Under the pieces are notes generated by a model. The model did no database searches. It was not told the DNA's origin and was given only the letters and a program-made list of their open reading frames with translations. A DNA stretch of 64,000 nt from Bombyx mori (taxonomy: Eukaryota; Arthropoda; Insecta; Lepidoptera; Bombycidae). The stretch's first letter is position 1; the number at the start of each line of letters is the position of its first letter. Of this stretch, positions 11,504 through 23,099 are shown piece by piece. A program made the translations under genes and the position numbers. The DNA lies in the NCBI RefSeq assembly GCF_030269925.1, contig NC_085124.1, positions 7,068,001-7,132,000 of the forward strand, written 5' to 3'.

Positions 11504-12429
11504 ATAATTGGGTAAAAGAGATCACATAATTCACGTTAAATCCAGTTAATTCTTGCCTGCAATTAATAGTCGAGTAGTGTCAAGGAAACGAGCTTGCTAG
11601 TAGCAAATCTTAATACAGGTATTAATATACATTTATGTAACGATCACTTCACAGTATCTGTTGACGGTGAAGTTTGGCTCGAGGCACGTCTCGATAGGCG
11701 AACTTCATTAACGTGCGCTATTCACTCGGGAAGCCGTGCTAAGCGACCGATAATCTTACTTAAGTACGGAATTATAATACTTTAGTGAAGGAAAAAGTAT
11801 TGAGATACATCAATGTACATCAACGTGGAATGAATGATACGAATCTCATGAAGTCCAAATAGGAATCGCCATCTCCCATTCGTTATCCATCCTAGTCCTA
11901 GAATATAGTCTTAACCGGGATCGAACATACAGGTAGGTTTTATTTCAAATTCGAATTTCATTCTGCTCCCCCAAAGAGATATTTGGTATTTGGGGCATTC
12001 GATGATTTCCTTTAGAGAAAAGGTAACTCGACGTAGCTGTACATAAATGAACCAATGGTTGCCTATTATGATTAAATATCCTAACATACAACTTTACCTC
12101 TATTTTAACGGTAACTATAAAATAGATATACATATAACAAAAACCTAATCGCACTAACAACAGTTTTAAGATAAAATTGCAAATATGTAAAGAAGTTTAG
12201 AAGAACATTCGGATCGTTAGCTTACCGAGCCACCCACTTGGCGAACGATTTTGCCATTGAAGTTACCTAATCACTACTACTGTAAGATCTATTTTCTATT
12301 ACACTAGCTAAAATCGTAAGAAAAGTACAAAATTTTTTTTTTACTTTGTATAATTTATTACCGGGCTATATCATAACATTAATAGCACCACCGATCTTGT
12401 AATCAAAGTTTGTTTTTAGGAAGAAAGGA
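11504..12429. other. unassigned stretch
   Basis: Contains two chance open frames (11594-11785 and 11945-12160) with no recognisable motif. No RNA gene seen. Confidence 0.45.
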
Positions 12430-12760
12430 TCACTATAGACGCCTTCCCAGTTTCTCTAGGATAGGTGGTCGAGCAAGGTGCCCAAGCGCCTCCGAAGAAG
12501 ATCTGACATCCAAGGGTAGCTGCTTCGCGAATGCAGAATCAGAATTGGGACCCATTGAGAAAATCCAACGAGAAATCTAGTGGGCTGATTTGTGGGTTAG
12601 GCTTAATGTCGAGCTTCGACAAGTTCGTACAAGTAGGCCTACCTATGGCTGCTCCTAGTCCTGCGAGCTCTAATAAGAATGTTAGTGGATCCAGAGGATC
12701 ATTAAGGATGTACCTAGGACGTCGGCGATACTGGTTCCTAGGTGAATCGGACTAAGAAAG
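12430..12760 (-). mobile_element. old Jockey-type LINE 3' end fragment
   Basis: On the minus strand this matches, with many substitutions, the end of ORF2 and the 3' untranslated region of the intact LINE at 47952-53137. Shared landmarks on the plus strand are GAGCGCCTCCGAAG-type text, CTGCTTCGCGAATG, CTGATTTGTGGGTTAGGCTT and TGGATCCAGAGGATC-type text. No poly(A) remains. It marks an older member of the same lineage. Confidence 0.7.
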
Positions 12761-13991
12761 TAGACTGCGACGGCCACGAGAGAGGTGGTCATATGGTGCC
12801 GCATCACCTTTTTTTAAGGCAGCTGTCCTACGCTTCTGGCTTTTAGATTTCTTATCTATTTTGCCTGACCTTATTTTATTTATCAAATTTAAAAACCGTT
12901 CTATCGTAAATCGGGACATTCATATTAAAATGTGTACTCTAATAATCTTTTGAGGCAACTGATTACTTCATATCGCAGAATCACCATGATAATAATTCGT
13001 ACGGGCTCACAATACACTTTACTTCCATTAAAAACAATCGACCAATATCCAAAACTAGATAAAAATCACATTAACCAATTTTACTAAAGGTTTGTGTTAA
13101 AAACCAATCAGTGTAAAGATTATTAGTCGCGGCGTCCAGTTTAGGAGTGGTTAATTAAGTTTTGATTGGCCGATGTAATGAGTTTTGATCTGGACTTTAA
13201 GAGGCTGTAGACTATTTTATTGGATGTTGCTCCGATCGGAGGTTTTATCGAAATAAAAGTCGGATTTAAATTTTTGTCATTAACTTTGTAAGTAACAGTG
13301 TATGTAGATGGGTCTATGTATAATAATAAATTATAGATTCTCCAATTTCTTTGATCGGTATTTCATTAGTGTGAGCTTCGAAGCTATGGTTCAACAAGTA
13401 AAGCGTAATCAAGTGGACGTTGCTTAACGATGCGATGTCTGATTTCTTTAGGCAACAGTCGGTTCGAATAAGTATGTACTTATTACGACGTGGTCACTAT
13501 ATATTTACATGATTACGGAATCCCACTTTATAGTAGAAATCTATCCCGGGAATTTGGAACTTTGAATAAAGATCTGTGTTGTGTATCCCCATTAATACTT
13601 TTAATACAATGAGAATTATATAGAATGTCTCAAAATGTTTGAATCTAGCCTAGCGCAGTTTATGGGTTAACGCGAGGTGAGTTGCGACTTTATCAATTAA
13701 TTCATGAAACAGTCACACATTTACATATTTGTACACATCATTTGTAAGCCCCTAGTTCTATAAGTCAGCTGTAGCAGCAGTGATTACCATCAATCGATAT
13801 TTTGGTGACGAATCAAAGCTCTCATGGCGTGGAGGATTTACTTATAGGTTTCAAGCTAGGCAGCAACTACTGTATCCTACAGGATACCCAGCTTTGAGTT
13901 AACGCTTAACATCGTGCGGAGAGTACGATAGTCTGCCAATTTCAAAAGTAAGTGAAAATAGTAAACTTCTTTTTCAAACATTTATTATAGA
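12761..13991. other. unassigned stretch
   Basis: No supported gene or repeat. A short patch at 12970-13030 with CGGGCTCACAATACACTTTA resembles a SINE family B word but is too short to call. Confidence 0.4.
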
Positions 13992-14277
13992 CTAACGGAC
14001 CCGGCAGACTTCGTAGTGCCCCAATCGATAAATAAAAAACCTAAGCTTTTGTATAAAATAAACTTAAAACAAACAAAAGGAGTCCGACGGAGGGCACATC
14101 AAAGGAAAAACGAAATTGTTATTTTTATTTAATTCCGAGCATTTTCATATTTATCTACCTTTTAAACCTTCTCTGGACGTCCACAAATAATTCAAGAGCA
14201 AAATTTGCCAAATCGGTGCAGCCTTTCTCGAGTTTTAGCGAGACTAACGAACAGCAATTCATTTTTATGTATATAGA
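13992..14277 (-). mobile_element. Helitron-like element F, diverged
   Basis: Copy of the family defined by 15555-15837. On the minus strand it runs from TCTATATACATAAAAATG at 14277 to CTAA-type end near 13992. The terminal tetranucleotide is altered relative to the CTAG of other copies. Non-coding. Confidence 0.55.
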
Positions 14278-15554
14278 CTAGTGCGAATGAAGGTAACAGG
14301 TCCCTTGCTACTTGATACCATATCAATGGCACAATAAGTTTTTTCAGTTTGTTTGATTACAGTTTGTTAATAAAGTTTCTCGTAACAAATATGCCATATA
14401 TTACGAATATAATGGAAAATACTCGTGTTGCATGTTTACTTAGCTCGCTAAAATCCTTTTTAATTACAATTTCCAAGCTTAATACTAACTGCACTGGCGT
14501 AATGATGAAATTTGATATTTTAAGCTTAGTAATTACTATTTTTCATGATAGGGTGACAAAATCGTTGAGTAAATTTGTTGGCAAAATGAGCTTAGTACTT
14601 AATTAATGAGAGCTGATTATCGCAATCCGGAGCCCTAAGCTGCTACATTTCATATTTAATTAAAATACAGTCGTTCACAATACGTCTCTTCAAGATTTAA
14701 GTTCAATTACATGAAAAATAGTCATTTACCAGGATGAGGTAGTACAAAACCAATACTAGTTTAAGTGTACATTATTTTTCTTAAAAATAAATTAAAGATT
14801 AACCCCACTACCATACTAATTTAAATAATCGGACAGACTCGACTTGTGTAAGTAGTCTAATTCTCTTATCTGAGTCGTTTTAAATAATAGCTCCCAGACA
14901 AAGAAGGTTCTGTAGTACTTACTATTAAAGTGGAACATCTGAATGTCTACATGACGTCGTTTTGCACTTAAGCTTCGTTGAATGTTCAAGATGCAGTTGT
15001 ACTTGGATTGTCACGGGAAAAGTTAAGGAAAGTTTTATACACTAACGACATGTTCGCAAGGTTATTAATAATTCACTTGAGACTAGTGTGATTTAAATTA
15101 ACCAATGTAAGCGTCGCTCCGTTAAGAATTTAAAACAATTATTTTAATTTGTTTGTACATAGTTGATGTGAGTTGAAAAGGCATTTTCCTGAATTACAAT
15201 TAACAACTACAAAGTTTTAACGTATAGAACACGATCAATCAATTAAGCAAAATTTTATTATGTAAAAGCATATAAATGATCTGACAAATGAGTAAGCGAT
15301 TGCCTATGATATAATTTTAGGAATATTAAACGATAAACGTTCATACATTTAAATGATTGAGTCTGATTTTCCCCTTAGGCTTTTGGTGACCGAAATTCCT
15401 AGAAGAAGAAAGATATCGTCGTGACCCCTTACGGGGGTACTGAACGGGCCTTAGAACAAGCCCCTCTGCTCGCGCGTGGGGGAGTCCATGTCATTGACGT
15501 GAATACGTGAATCGGTCCTTTAGATGACAAAAATATATACTTAAATATAAAATA
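14278..15554. other. unassigned stretch
   Basis: No gene supported. The open frame at 14349-14606 has no recognisable motif. A GC-rich island at 15415-15500 (around CCCCTTACGGGGGTAC) stands out but I cannot assign it. Confidence 0.4.
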
Positions 15555-15837
15555 CTAGCTGACCCGGCAGACCCCGTAGTGCCTCAATCGATAAATAAAA
15601 GTCCTAAGCTTTTGTATAAAATAAACTTAAAACAATTAAAATGAACCTGTTCGACGGGGACACATCAAAGGAAAAACAAAATTGTTATTTTTATTTAATT
15701 CCAAGAATTTTCATATTTATCTACCTTTTAAACCTCCTCTGGACTTCCACAAATAATTCAAGACCAAAATTGGCCAAATCGGTCCAGCCGTTCTCGAGTT
15801 TTAGCGAGACTAACGAACAGCAATTCATTTATATAGA
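15555..15837 (-). mobile_element. Helitron-like element F (283 bp)
   Basis: Minus strand begins TCTATATAAATGAATTGCTG and ends GTCAGCTAG. Before the end lies a hairpin, GGC-ACT-ACGG-GGT-type with a small bulge, whose other copies read GGCACTACGAAGTCTGCC. The flanking bases are A and T as for Helitrons. Three other copies (13992, 22662, 53523) share the ends and middle. An apparent 73-codon frame on the plus strand is not conserved in reading and is likely chance. Confidence 0.6.
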
Positions 15838-16059
15838 TGTCAACGGTGGTGATGTGGTGTGATACGAAGTGTGGAGGTGACAGTCTCTACTAACTAACTA
15901 ACTAATATCCAACAGCTACAATCACCAAACGCAAAGGGAGAAGGGCTATAGCACATTTGACTCTTACCTTGCATTTAATACATAATTTAATTACATAATT
16001 TAAATATATAAATGCATAATTGCATGATTTAACTTGTAGTTAATGTATCGCATTGCATA

Positions 16060-16105
16060 TTAAGCTGAAATATCCCCTCAAGGCTATCAGCATAAGTAGG
16101 AAAAA
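16060..16105 (+). repeat. Bm1-like SINE 3' stub
   Basis: Only the last 45 bp are present: CCTCAAGGCTATCAGCATAA then GTAGGAAAAAAAA. This matches the 3' ends of the copies at 6665 and 58492. Confidence 0.6.
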
Positions 16106-16147
16106 AAATATGTTTATTTATCTTTTTGGTGTACAATAAAGAATACT

Positions 16148-16175
16148 CTCTCTCTCTCTTTCTCTCTCTCTCTCC
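16148..16175. repeat. CT microsatellite
   Basis: Run of TC/CT dinucleotides broken by one TTT. Confidence 0.85.
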
Positions 16176-16267
16176 CATGCTCCCCTTGTAGGGTAATACC
16201 AGCGATGGAAGGATGTATGAAAGAAAAAGAAAAAAAATCAAATATTAATTACAAATCACCTGAATTT

Positions 16268-16635
16268 AGGAACGAAGTTCCTTATGGAACGATGCAGACG
16301 GGTACCCTAATCGGGGAAAAACGTCCGTAATGTAAGATTTTTATTAGTAATGCACACATTGTACGACTTAACTTTTTAATAACGTACAAAAAATAACATA
16401 TTTTTTATCATTCATTGACCACGATCTCAGAGCGTTCGTTTGCGCAATACACTAACTCTTATGCAAACAACCATGAATAAAGTGTACCACAATAAGTTCG
16501 CATGTTACCGAATGACCGTGGGTTTTGCGCGAAACCTCCAGTTTTATTTTCTTTATACCTCTAATAGAACTTAAAATTAATATTTTTATAATAAGGAACT
16601 TCAGTCCTATCCGGTGTCCCATGACACCACACATC
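16268..16635 (-). mobile_element. short non-autonomous element E, copy 2
   Basis: Inverted relative to copy 1. The minus strand starts GATGTGTGGTGTCATGGGAC (16635) and ends in ATAAGGAACTTCGTTCCT (16268). Both ends carry the AGGAACGAAGTTCCTTAT-type motif as an inverted repeat. The outer segments match copy 1, but the middle is unrelated and less AT-rich, and includes a 60-codon minus-strand frame (16452-16634) of unknown meaning. Confidence 0.55.
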
Positions 16636-17776
16636 TTTTTTTATATATATGAACGCGTATTATATGCGAAATTTTTTGTTTAAAATTCGCAGAGTAAAAG
16701 TCGCAAGCGCCTGAACAAACTGCAGCCAGAGTGAACGATGGCGTCGCATTGTGTTCCCGAAAACATCGGGGCCATTGTGTTGGATTTAGGTCGACTGCAT
16801 TTTAGCTTTAAAACACGCTATTCCCTGTTCAATTTTACCTCGTACGTTTCTTATAATGGCGGTAAAAATATTTCAGTAGTTTCTTTAAGAAGTTAAATCC
16901 ATTTTTTAAAAGAGTTGGCTCATATTACGCTGCTTGGAATTGTGTGACTTTGCAAATAACTGCCATCCGTAAAATAAACGAATTTTTTTTTATTATAAGT
17001 AACAGGGTTTTTGAGACGAGAGTTCATAGAAATTACTTGTAAGTTGTGAGCTCGTCGTTCTGAATTCAAATTAGATTAAAAAACATTAACCAGAGCGTTG
17101 CGTCAATAAAATATATTGTTAATACACGTTTAGAGTAAAACATTGCACTTTCTATTTTATTGGGATCTATCAATTTGTTCAAAGTAAATGTACGAAACAT
17201 TTGGAATTAAACGTTTTTACAGCGCACATAACCGTAAATTTATCTTAATCATTCCCTAGTGAATGGCTCAGCGCAGAATTCTTCATTCCCAGCGCGCTTG
17301 GCGGCTTCTCTCATTTGCTTGCCTGTTACAACTCTTATTTTTTTACTTTATGCACAAAAGTACAGTGGCGGGATTAATGCCTAAGCTATTCTCTATCAGT
17401 CAACTGAGGGTAGTGTAGAGTACTGTGGTAGGCGCATACCTTTTTGAGAAAAAGAGAAGTATAATAATAATAATATATTTAGACGTGGTCCACGAGACTA
17501 CCACCTTCTGTACTGATTCAATCATCATTGTTCCAATAGTTTTGTCGATACACGGTTTGATAGCGAAAAGTTTCGCCTGACACCTTAAGAAACTTTCGTT
17601 ATCCAGCTGGACTAGGGGCCCGGTATACAAAGCAGTTCTTTGATAAGGCGCGTATTGTTAGGGATTTCTCAGTCTGGAGCCCTAACCACTGGTGGCTTGT
17701 GTCGTAGACACTGCCATCAGCGGCAATCTATTTTTTATGTGTTGTTTTTTTTAATTGTATTTTTATTTTATTTTAA
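16636..17776. other. unassigned stretch
   Basis: No host gene. The part at 17490-17740 on the minus strand reads peptide-like stretches interrupted by stops and may be an old LINE coding remnant, but I could not identify it. Confidence 0.35.
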
Positions 17777-18330
17777 ATAGAGTAGGTAACTGCGAGAAAG
17801 AAATCGGACGCCGTATCGGGATGGCTAAAAGTGCGATGACTAGCCTCGATAAAATCTGGAAAGACCGTAATATTCGCCGAGTAACTAAGATGCGTTTGGT
17901 TCGTACGTTGGTCTTCTCTATCTTCCTGTACGGGGTGGAGACTTGGTGTCTCAGGAAAAAGGAACGCAAAAAGATCGAAGCCTTTGAAATGTATTGCTGG
18001 ACAAAGCTGCTACGCATTCCTTGGACAGCTATGAGAACCAATGTCTCCATCCTCGAACAGCTGAGGGTCACCAAGCGCCTGCTGACTATGTGCCAGGAAA
18101 GGATCCGGAGTTTCTTTAGGCACATAATGCGATCCTCATTGCACAGCCTGGAGAAACTCATCATTATCGGACAAATGGAGGGGAAGCGCGCTAGAGGAAG
18201 AGCGCCAGCTAGATGGGTGGACCAACTCAAGGAGGTGACTGGAGGCCAGATACAGGGAGCGGTACATATGGCGCAGAACCGGACCGAGTGGAGAAGATTG
18301 ACATACAGTCACGATCCTCAGCATTGAGGG
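17777..18330 (+). pseudogene. RTE-like LINE, C-terminal coding end
   Basis: About 180 codons of the region downstream of reverse transcriptase in RTE-type LINEs are open to a stop at 18325-18327. Visible landmarks are IGMAKSAMTSLDKIWKDR, LVRTLVFSIFLYGVETW, FEMYCWTKLLRIPWTAMRTN, GKRARGRAPARWVDQLKE and a terminal SHDPQH. The catalytic domains are absent, so the copy is 5'-truncated. It ends with ACGATCCTCAGCATTGAGG and then AAAG- and CA-rich simple repeats (18340-18405), typical of RTE tails that end in microsatellite. The frame is uninterrupted over this stretch, so it is not very old. Confidence 0.82.
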
Positions 18331-18371
18331 AACGACCAGAAAGAAAGAAAGAATATATATACCTATATAAA

Positions 18372-18405
18372 GACACACACTCACACAAACATACACACAC
18401 ACAGT
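18372..18405. repeat. CA-rich microsatellite
   Basis: ACACAC tracts interrupted by TCACACAAACAT, directly downstream of the RTE-like tail. Confidence 0.8.
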
Positions 18406-18944
18406 ATATATCCATTCACATAATACAATTCAACGCCGTGTATATTATAATATCAACTCTTGCATATGTTGTAATTGATGGATTCCTAACAGGTGTAGTT
18501 CTTCTCCATTAATTATTTTGTTTTGACGTTGAGTGTGAATGGACTTCGTACGCTTAACATTTATATGTCTAGAAATACATATACATATTTAGAAATCACA
18601 ACAGTAATCCTTTTACTATTAAACTATTCTCTTTATACAGTTTAATATAGTTATCCTAAGTGCGATATTCCGTTTTGCTGATTAAGTGTTTCATATGATT
18701 TACTTATTTCCGCAGCGTAAATATACAGACATTGTACAAAGGAAGTACCCAACTCTTTTTGTTTTCAACACAGAGACAGACACATCCCAAGGGCGGGTTC
18801 TATTGTCTATCTTTGTTTTTAATCTTGTAATTAGCCAAATGGAACTTCAAGGGAACTATCTCAATGTCTGAGTTTTTCTTTCGAAATAAATATACATATT
18901 TATGAGCAAGTAAAATTTTAAGTATCTCATTATACTATGTTCTT
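18406..18944. other. unassigned AT-rich stretch
   Basis: No supported feature. Open frames of about 60 codons look like chance. Confidence 0.45.
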
Positions 18945-19186
18945 TTTTTTTCTTCGGTGGTTGGACGAGCTCACAGCCGACCTGGTGTTAAGTGGTTACT
19001 GGAGCCCATAGACATCTACAACGTAAATGCGCCACCCACCTCGAGATATAAGTTCTAAGATCTCAGTATAGTTACAACGGCTGCCCCACCCTTCAAACCG
19101 AAACGCATTACTGCTTCACGGCAGAAATAAGGGGGTGGTGGTACCTACCCGCGCGGACTCACAAGAGGTCCTACCAGCGGTAAGAA
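18945..19186 (-). repeat. SINE family B, near-complete copy
   Basis: T-rich tail at 18943-18951, then TTGGACGAGCTCACAGCCGA through GCATTACTGCTTCACGGCAG to ACAAGAGGTCCTACCAGCGG. Closely matches 11263-11503. Confidence 0.75.
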
Positions 19187-20694
19187 TGTAGCTCAGATTC
19201 AGATTCAGATTTTGAATAATTCAGCTTAAACAGTGTTTTCATTCACCATACCGTAATATTATATTTTATTTGGAATATTCTAGAATTTGTATGAAAATGG
19301 AATTTCATTAAATAAAACTGACAGCTATTACAGTGATAGTCGGGTAACAAAACCACATTAATTGTAATTGTCCAAAACATGTTTCCCTTTTGGTGCTCAA
19401 AAAACTAAGCATTCATATTTTTTAGGATAAAAGCGCAGCCGTGAAACGAAATGTTAGAAGTTCTTGTTATTTAATATTCAATCTCATTAAATGTGAAAAT
19501 ATAAGAAGATCAAACCGTATATTATTATGTCGAATCAAAGATATAAATATCATTGAAAATTTTAATCTATTCTAACTTTGAGAACTTATCATTTTTTTTG
19601 ATAAGGCCCGTATACTGGCAGTCATTAATTACACGTATAATGTAATTAAGGTAGAAATGATGTACTAGAGAAACGTCTTGTTGGTATGTGTAGTTTTGGC
19701 GTCTAATTGGCCGCTTGCTGTGCTTGTTTGTGGCTAATTGGATTATCTCAAATGTTTACGACGCGACGCCCTACGCTCGTATCCCTCTTCTGCGGTTGCT
19801 GATTGTGCCCGTGTAACATTTTTGACGAATTTTGTTACATATTTGCTACTTCGGATTCTCAAGTTTCTCTTCATATTATTCATCAAACGTCATTCAATTT
19901 TTAATGGGGATTAATAATAATTGTTACCACCAGTTTTGAAAGGTTTTCTCAACTCGTCAATTTCTCGATCGGTATTATGATATTACTATCATTTTCCCTT
20001 TATTCTATGAATAAACTACCATTTTGAGATTTTGACCTTATTTAAAGTTTCTCTTCTTGTTCGTTCGTGAAGCTAACTACAGTGACGTCACCCTAATCAT
20101 GTTTCACTGTTTCATTATAAACGAGAAGACACTGTCTCCAAAATCTGGGCTTATAATTTATTCAAGCCAGACATATAACTAACGTTTTTTTTTGTTTATG
20201 CATATGAAAAGCAATCTAAAGTCTTGCGCTTACATATAAACTCTATACTTTGTCGACTTTCGTCTTAGCGCAGAATGAGAAGCTTCTATCTGTACGGAAT
20301 ACAGATTGTTTACTCAAGTAAATTGCTTTGTAAAGCTCGAGGCGGTTAAAAATGTTTCTATATCTGTCAAGGAGGCTGGGAACATAATCATCTTACGTCG
20401 ACGATGTTATTTACAAAATGGCTTTGTATAAGCCAGTGTCGGAATAATATTTTACTGCAGTACGACATTGAGTGGCTAGTGTAAGAAGATCATCGATTTG
20501 TCAATACATCAATTTTTATAATTAAGGTAAATAAAATGTATACTTCATTTATTAAAAAATAATTCTTGTGATCATGATAATGATGATGGACATTAAATAT
20601 TTTTTTCGAATCCAAATAAGCACACTATAGTAACAAAGATGTGCACACTAGACTCATGACTTAAAAATTAAGAAAAGTTATGAAAAAAGTGTAG
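19187..20694. other. unassigned AT-rich stretch
   Basis: About 1.5 kb with no supported gene or repeat. Confidence 0.45.
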
Positions 20695-20857
20695 CCCATT
20701 GAGTTTCTCGCCAAATCTTCTCAGTGGGTCGATATTTCGATCCTTAGCAAGTTACAAAAGTCTCTAAACTGAGCCCCATGATCTCGACTCCACCTACGGT
20801 GAAGCTACCATAAGCCCTCGGGTCTATTAGCAATAGGCTGGTAAAAAAAAGTTACAT
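20695..20857 (+). repeat. Bm1-like SINE, diverged
   Basis: Begins GCCCATTGAGTTTCTCGCC and TCTTCTCAGTGGGTCG, with an internal deletion and drift before a terminal GGCTGGTAAAAAAAA. The oldest-looking copy of this family here. Confidence 0.6.
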
Positions 20858-22661
20858 CCTTTAAAATATTCAAATTTATAATAAGCTCGTTGTCGTTACC
20901 ACGTAAATTGTCTTAGATTCGAATTATAAAATTAGCGAACTCGAGATCAAATCATTTAAAGTGGTTTTAAGTCTATACAATAACTTGAACGGCTGGGTCG
21001 GGTCATATTGTCAAATAAAAATCCGAAACAGATTAGAAAATATTCATTTCAGCCTCGAAGCCTTGATCTAAGTTCTCGATTGTTCAACGAGACTTGTTCG
21101 TTAAGTTTATAATTAAACTCCGGTCAAGTTATAGTTAACTCCGGTATAGTGGCAAGGGATCCCGACAACTTCTTTGTTTGTTTACAGCTACGGTTTTAAT
21201 TATGTTTTAAGTGCTTGATGAATTTCATAAATATTCAATTTGTTGCTAACTGATTTGGTTCAAAAAGTTGTTTAAGGAGATTATTTTTGATATATTTATC
21301 GATACATAATGTTTATGTACAATGTACCTACATTGTTTAAAATTATTTTAGTTTTTAATTTATTTAAGGATTACATTTATGCTTTATAGTAAATAAAAAG
21401 TAAGCATTTAAAATATAAATAGTATTGTATAAAGGTTTCCCTAAAACCTTAAAACCGGAACCCTTTATTTGGTCGCCACCGAAATATTTAGTAATAGTAC
21501 CGATTCGGGCGGGCTCACAAGATACTTTACGACCCGTAAAAACAAAAATTATAATATTGGCATGTTATTCTTTTGAACACGTGTCCACTAATTATTTATT
21601 CATAAAAATTGGCAGCTACCTGCGCCATAGTCCAATCGCTTGATATACCGGGCGTCTTATCCGTTTGGCGACGACGACTAAAATTGAATTGACACCGCTG
21701 CTAAAGTTTAATAGAACCAGTATGGTTAGTGATTGCATTCCATCGCCAAGCGTAATTCTTCAATGATTTTGATAATAGCAGTGACAGTAATCATTAAATG
21801 AATTAAATTAATTGTTTTTTTCTCATTCATTTCCACACAATGAAACTAAGAAACTACGAAATTGCGCAAAAAAATGTTAAAATCCCCAAGTATTTTGATC
21901 TCTAAATATTGTGTTTTTTCAAGCATCAATGAAAGCATTCGGCAAGTCAAAATCGCTTCCCTTTCATAAAATACAAAGTGGAAATGAAAATTCTAACATC
22001 CGAAAGCCCCGGCAGAAAACGGAGTGGTGAAATAAAATTTGAATTTGTCCAGTTTGTGTGCCTTGCTATTTATTGTCTTCAATTGAAATTGTAATTTAGT
22101 AGCATGATATAACTCAAAATATTAACTATCTAATAAGTCACTTTCAAGTAAAGGTCTATTCTTAATAGATGCTAAAATTCAAATATGTTTTTTCCGCCTT
22201 TTACAAAATACAGATCTCCTACTTGGCCCAGTGCAAGTGTATGTGTACCCATCTAATAAAAAAAATTCGGGGAATAAGCTTCTTATTTTACTAACATATT
22301 TTTGTTATTATATACAAAGTAATACACGGGGACGAAAAATCATAAAATTAGAAAAGTAAAACAAACATGGGAAGCCATTTGCCAAATTTTGTTTACTTAC
22401 GGGGAGTACGCCTATGCCCGGGCAACTAGGAGCCGTCTATTTTGTATATAATTTATATGTATGGATTCAAGATCAATTCTCAACTGTATTACCAAGTACA
22501 CGTATAAAAGTTTCAAGAAGGGTAGCTTGGAATTCTCCGAGGGTTCAAAATCAAACTATAACTTCCAGTGGACTTGTTCGAGTTATTTTGAAGGTTTAGT
22601 TATTTAGTTTCAGTATGAACGGTACAAAATAATTGTGCACGTTGAAATATTTATTATTAGA
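20858..22661. other. unassigned AT-rich stretch
   Basis: No supported gene. Short open frames at 21425-21643 and 22414-22599 lack motifs. A patch at 21495-21545 (CGGGCGGGCTCACAAGATAC) resembles a SINE word. Confidence 0.4.
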
Positions 22662-22957
22662 CTAGCTGACCCGGCAGACTTCGTAGTGCCTCAATCGATA
22701 AATAAAATACTTGAACTTTTGTATAAAATAAACTTAAAACAAGCAAAAGGAATCCATCCATCCATCCGACGGGGGGCACATAAAAGGAAAAACAAAATTG
22801 TAATTTTTATTTAATTCCGAGCACTTTCATATTTATTCACCTTTTAAACCTTCTCTGGATTTCTACAAATAATTCAAGGCTAAAATTAGCCCAATCAGTC
22901 CAGCCATTCTCGAGCTTTAGCGAGACTAACGAACAGCAATTCATTTTGATATATATA
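22662..22957 (-). mobile_element. Helitron-like element F, truncated at or near the mariner site
   Basis: The minus-strand 3' end is GTCAGCTAG at 22662-22670, with T on its outer side. The body matches 15555-15837 and 53523-53823, with a small insertion of CCAT repeats near 22755. At its 5' end the usual TCTATATATA is altered just where the mariner inserted (22960). Confidence 0.6.
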
Positions 22958-22961
22958 CCTA

Positions 22962-22984
22962 GTCAGGTCATAAGTATTGTCACA
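22962..22984 (+). repeat. mariner 5' terminal inverted repeat
   Basis: GTCAGGTCATAAGTATTGTC at the left end, preceded by target TA. The same end occurs on the minus strand at 482-504. Confidence 0.85.
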
Positions 22985-23099
22985 CAGTAAAAACTTTTCT
23001 TTTAGAATGCTGGCCACAAAAAAGTTTATTGAATTCGAATCTCGAATTGTTCATGAAAATAAAAATGTATACTTTTAGAATTTTTACTCATTTTTAAAT

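Noticed and set aside
16029..16241. Minus-strand frame rich in E, R and K
   Set aside because: It is a translation of the CT microsatellite.
18136..18512. Alternative frames overlapping the RTE-like end, including the CA repeat
   Set aside because: Composition is simple-repeat driven and the RTE frame explains the region.
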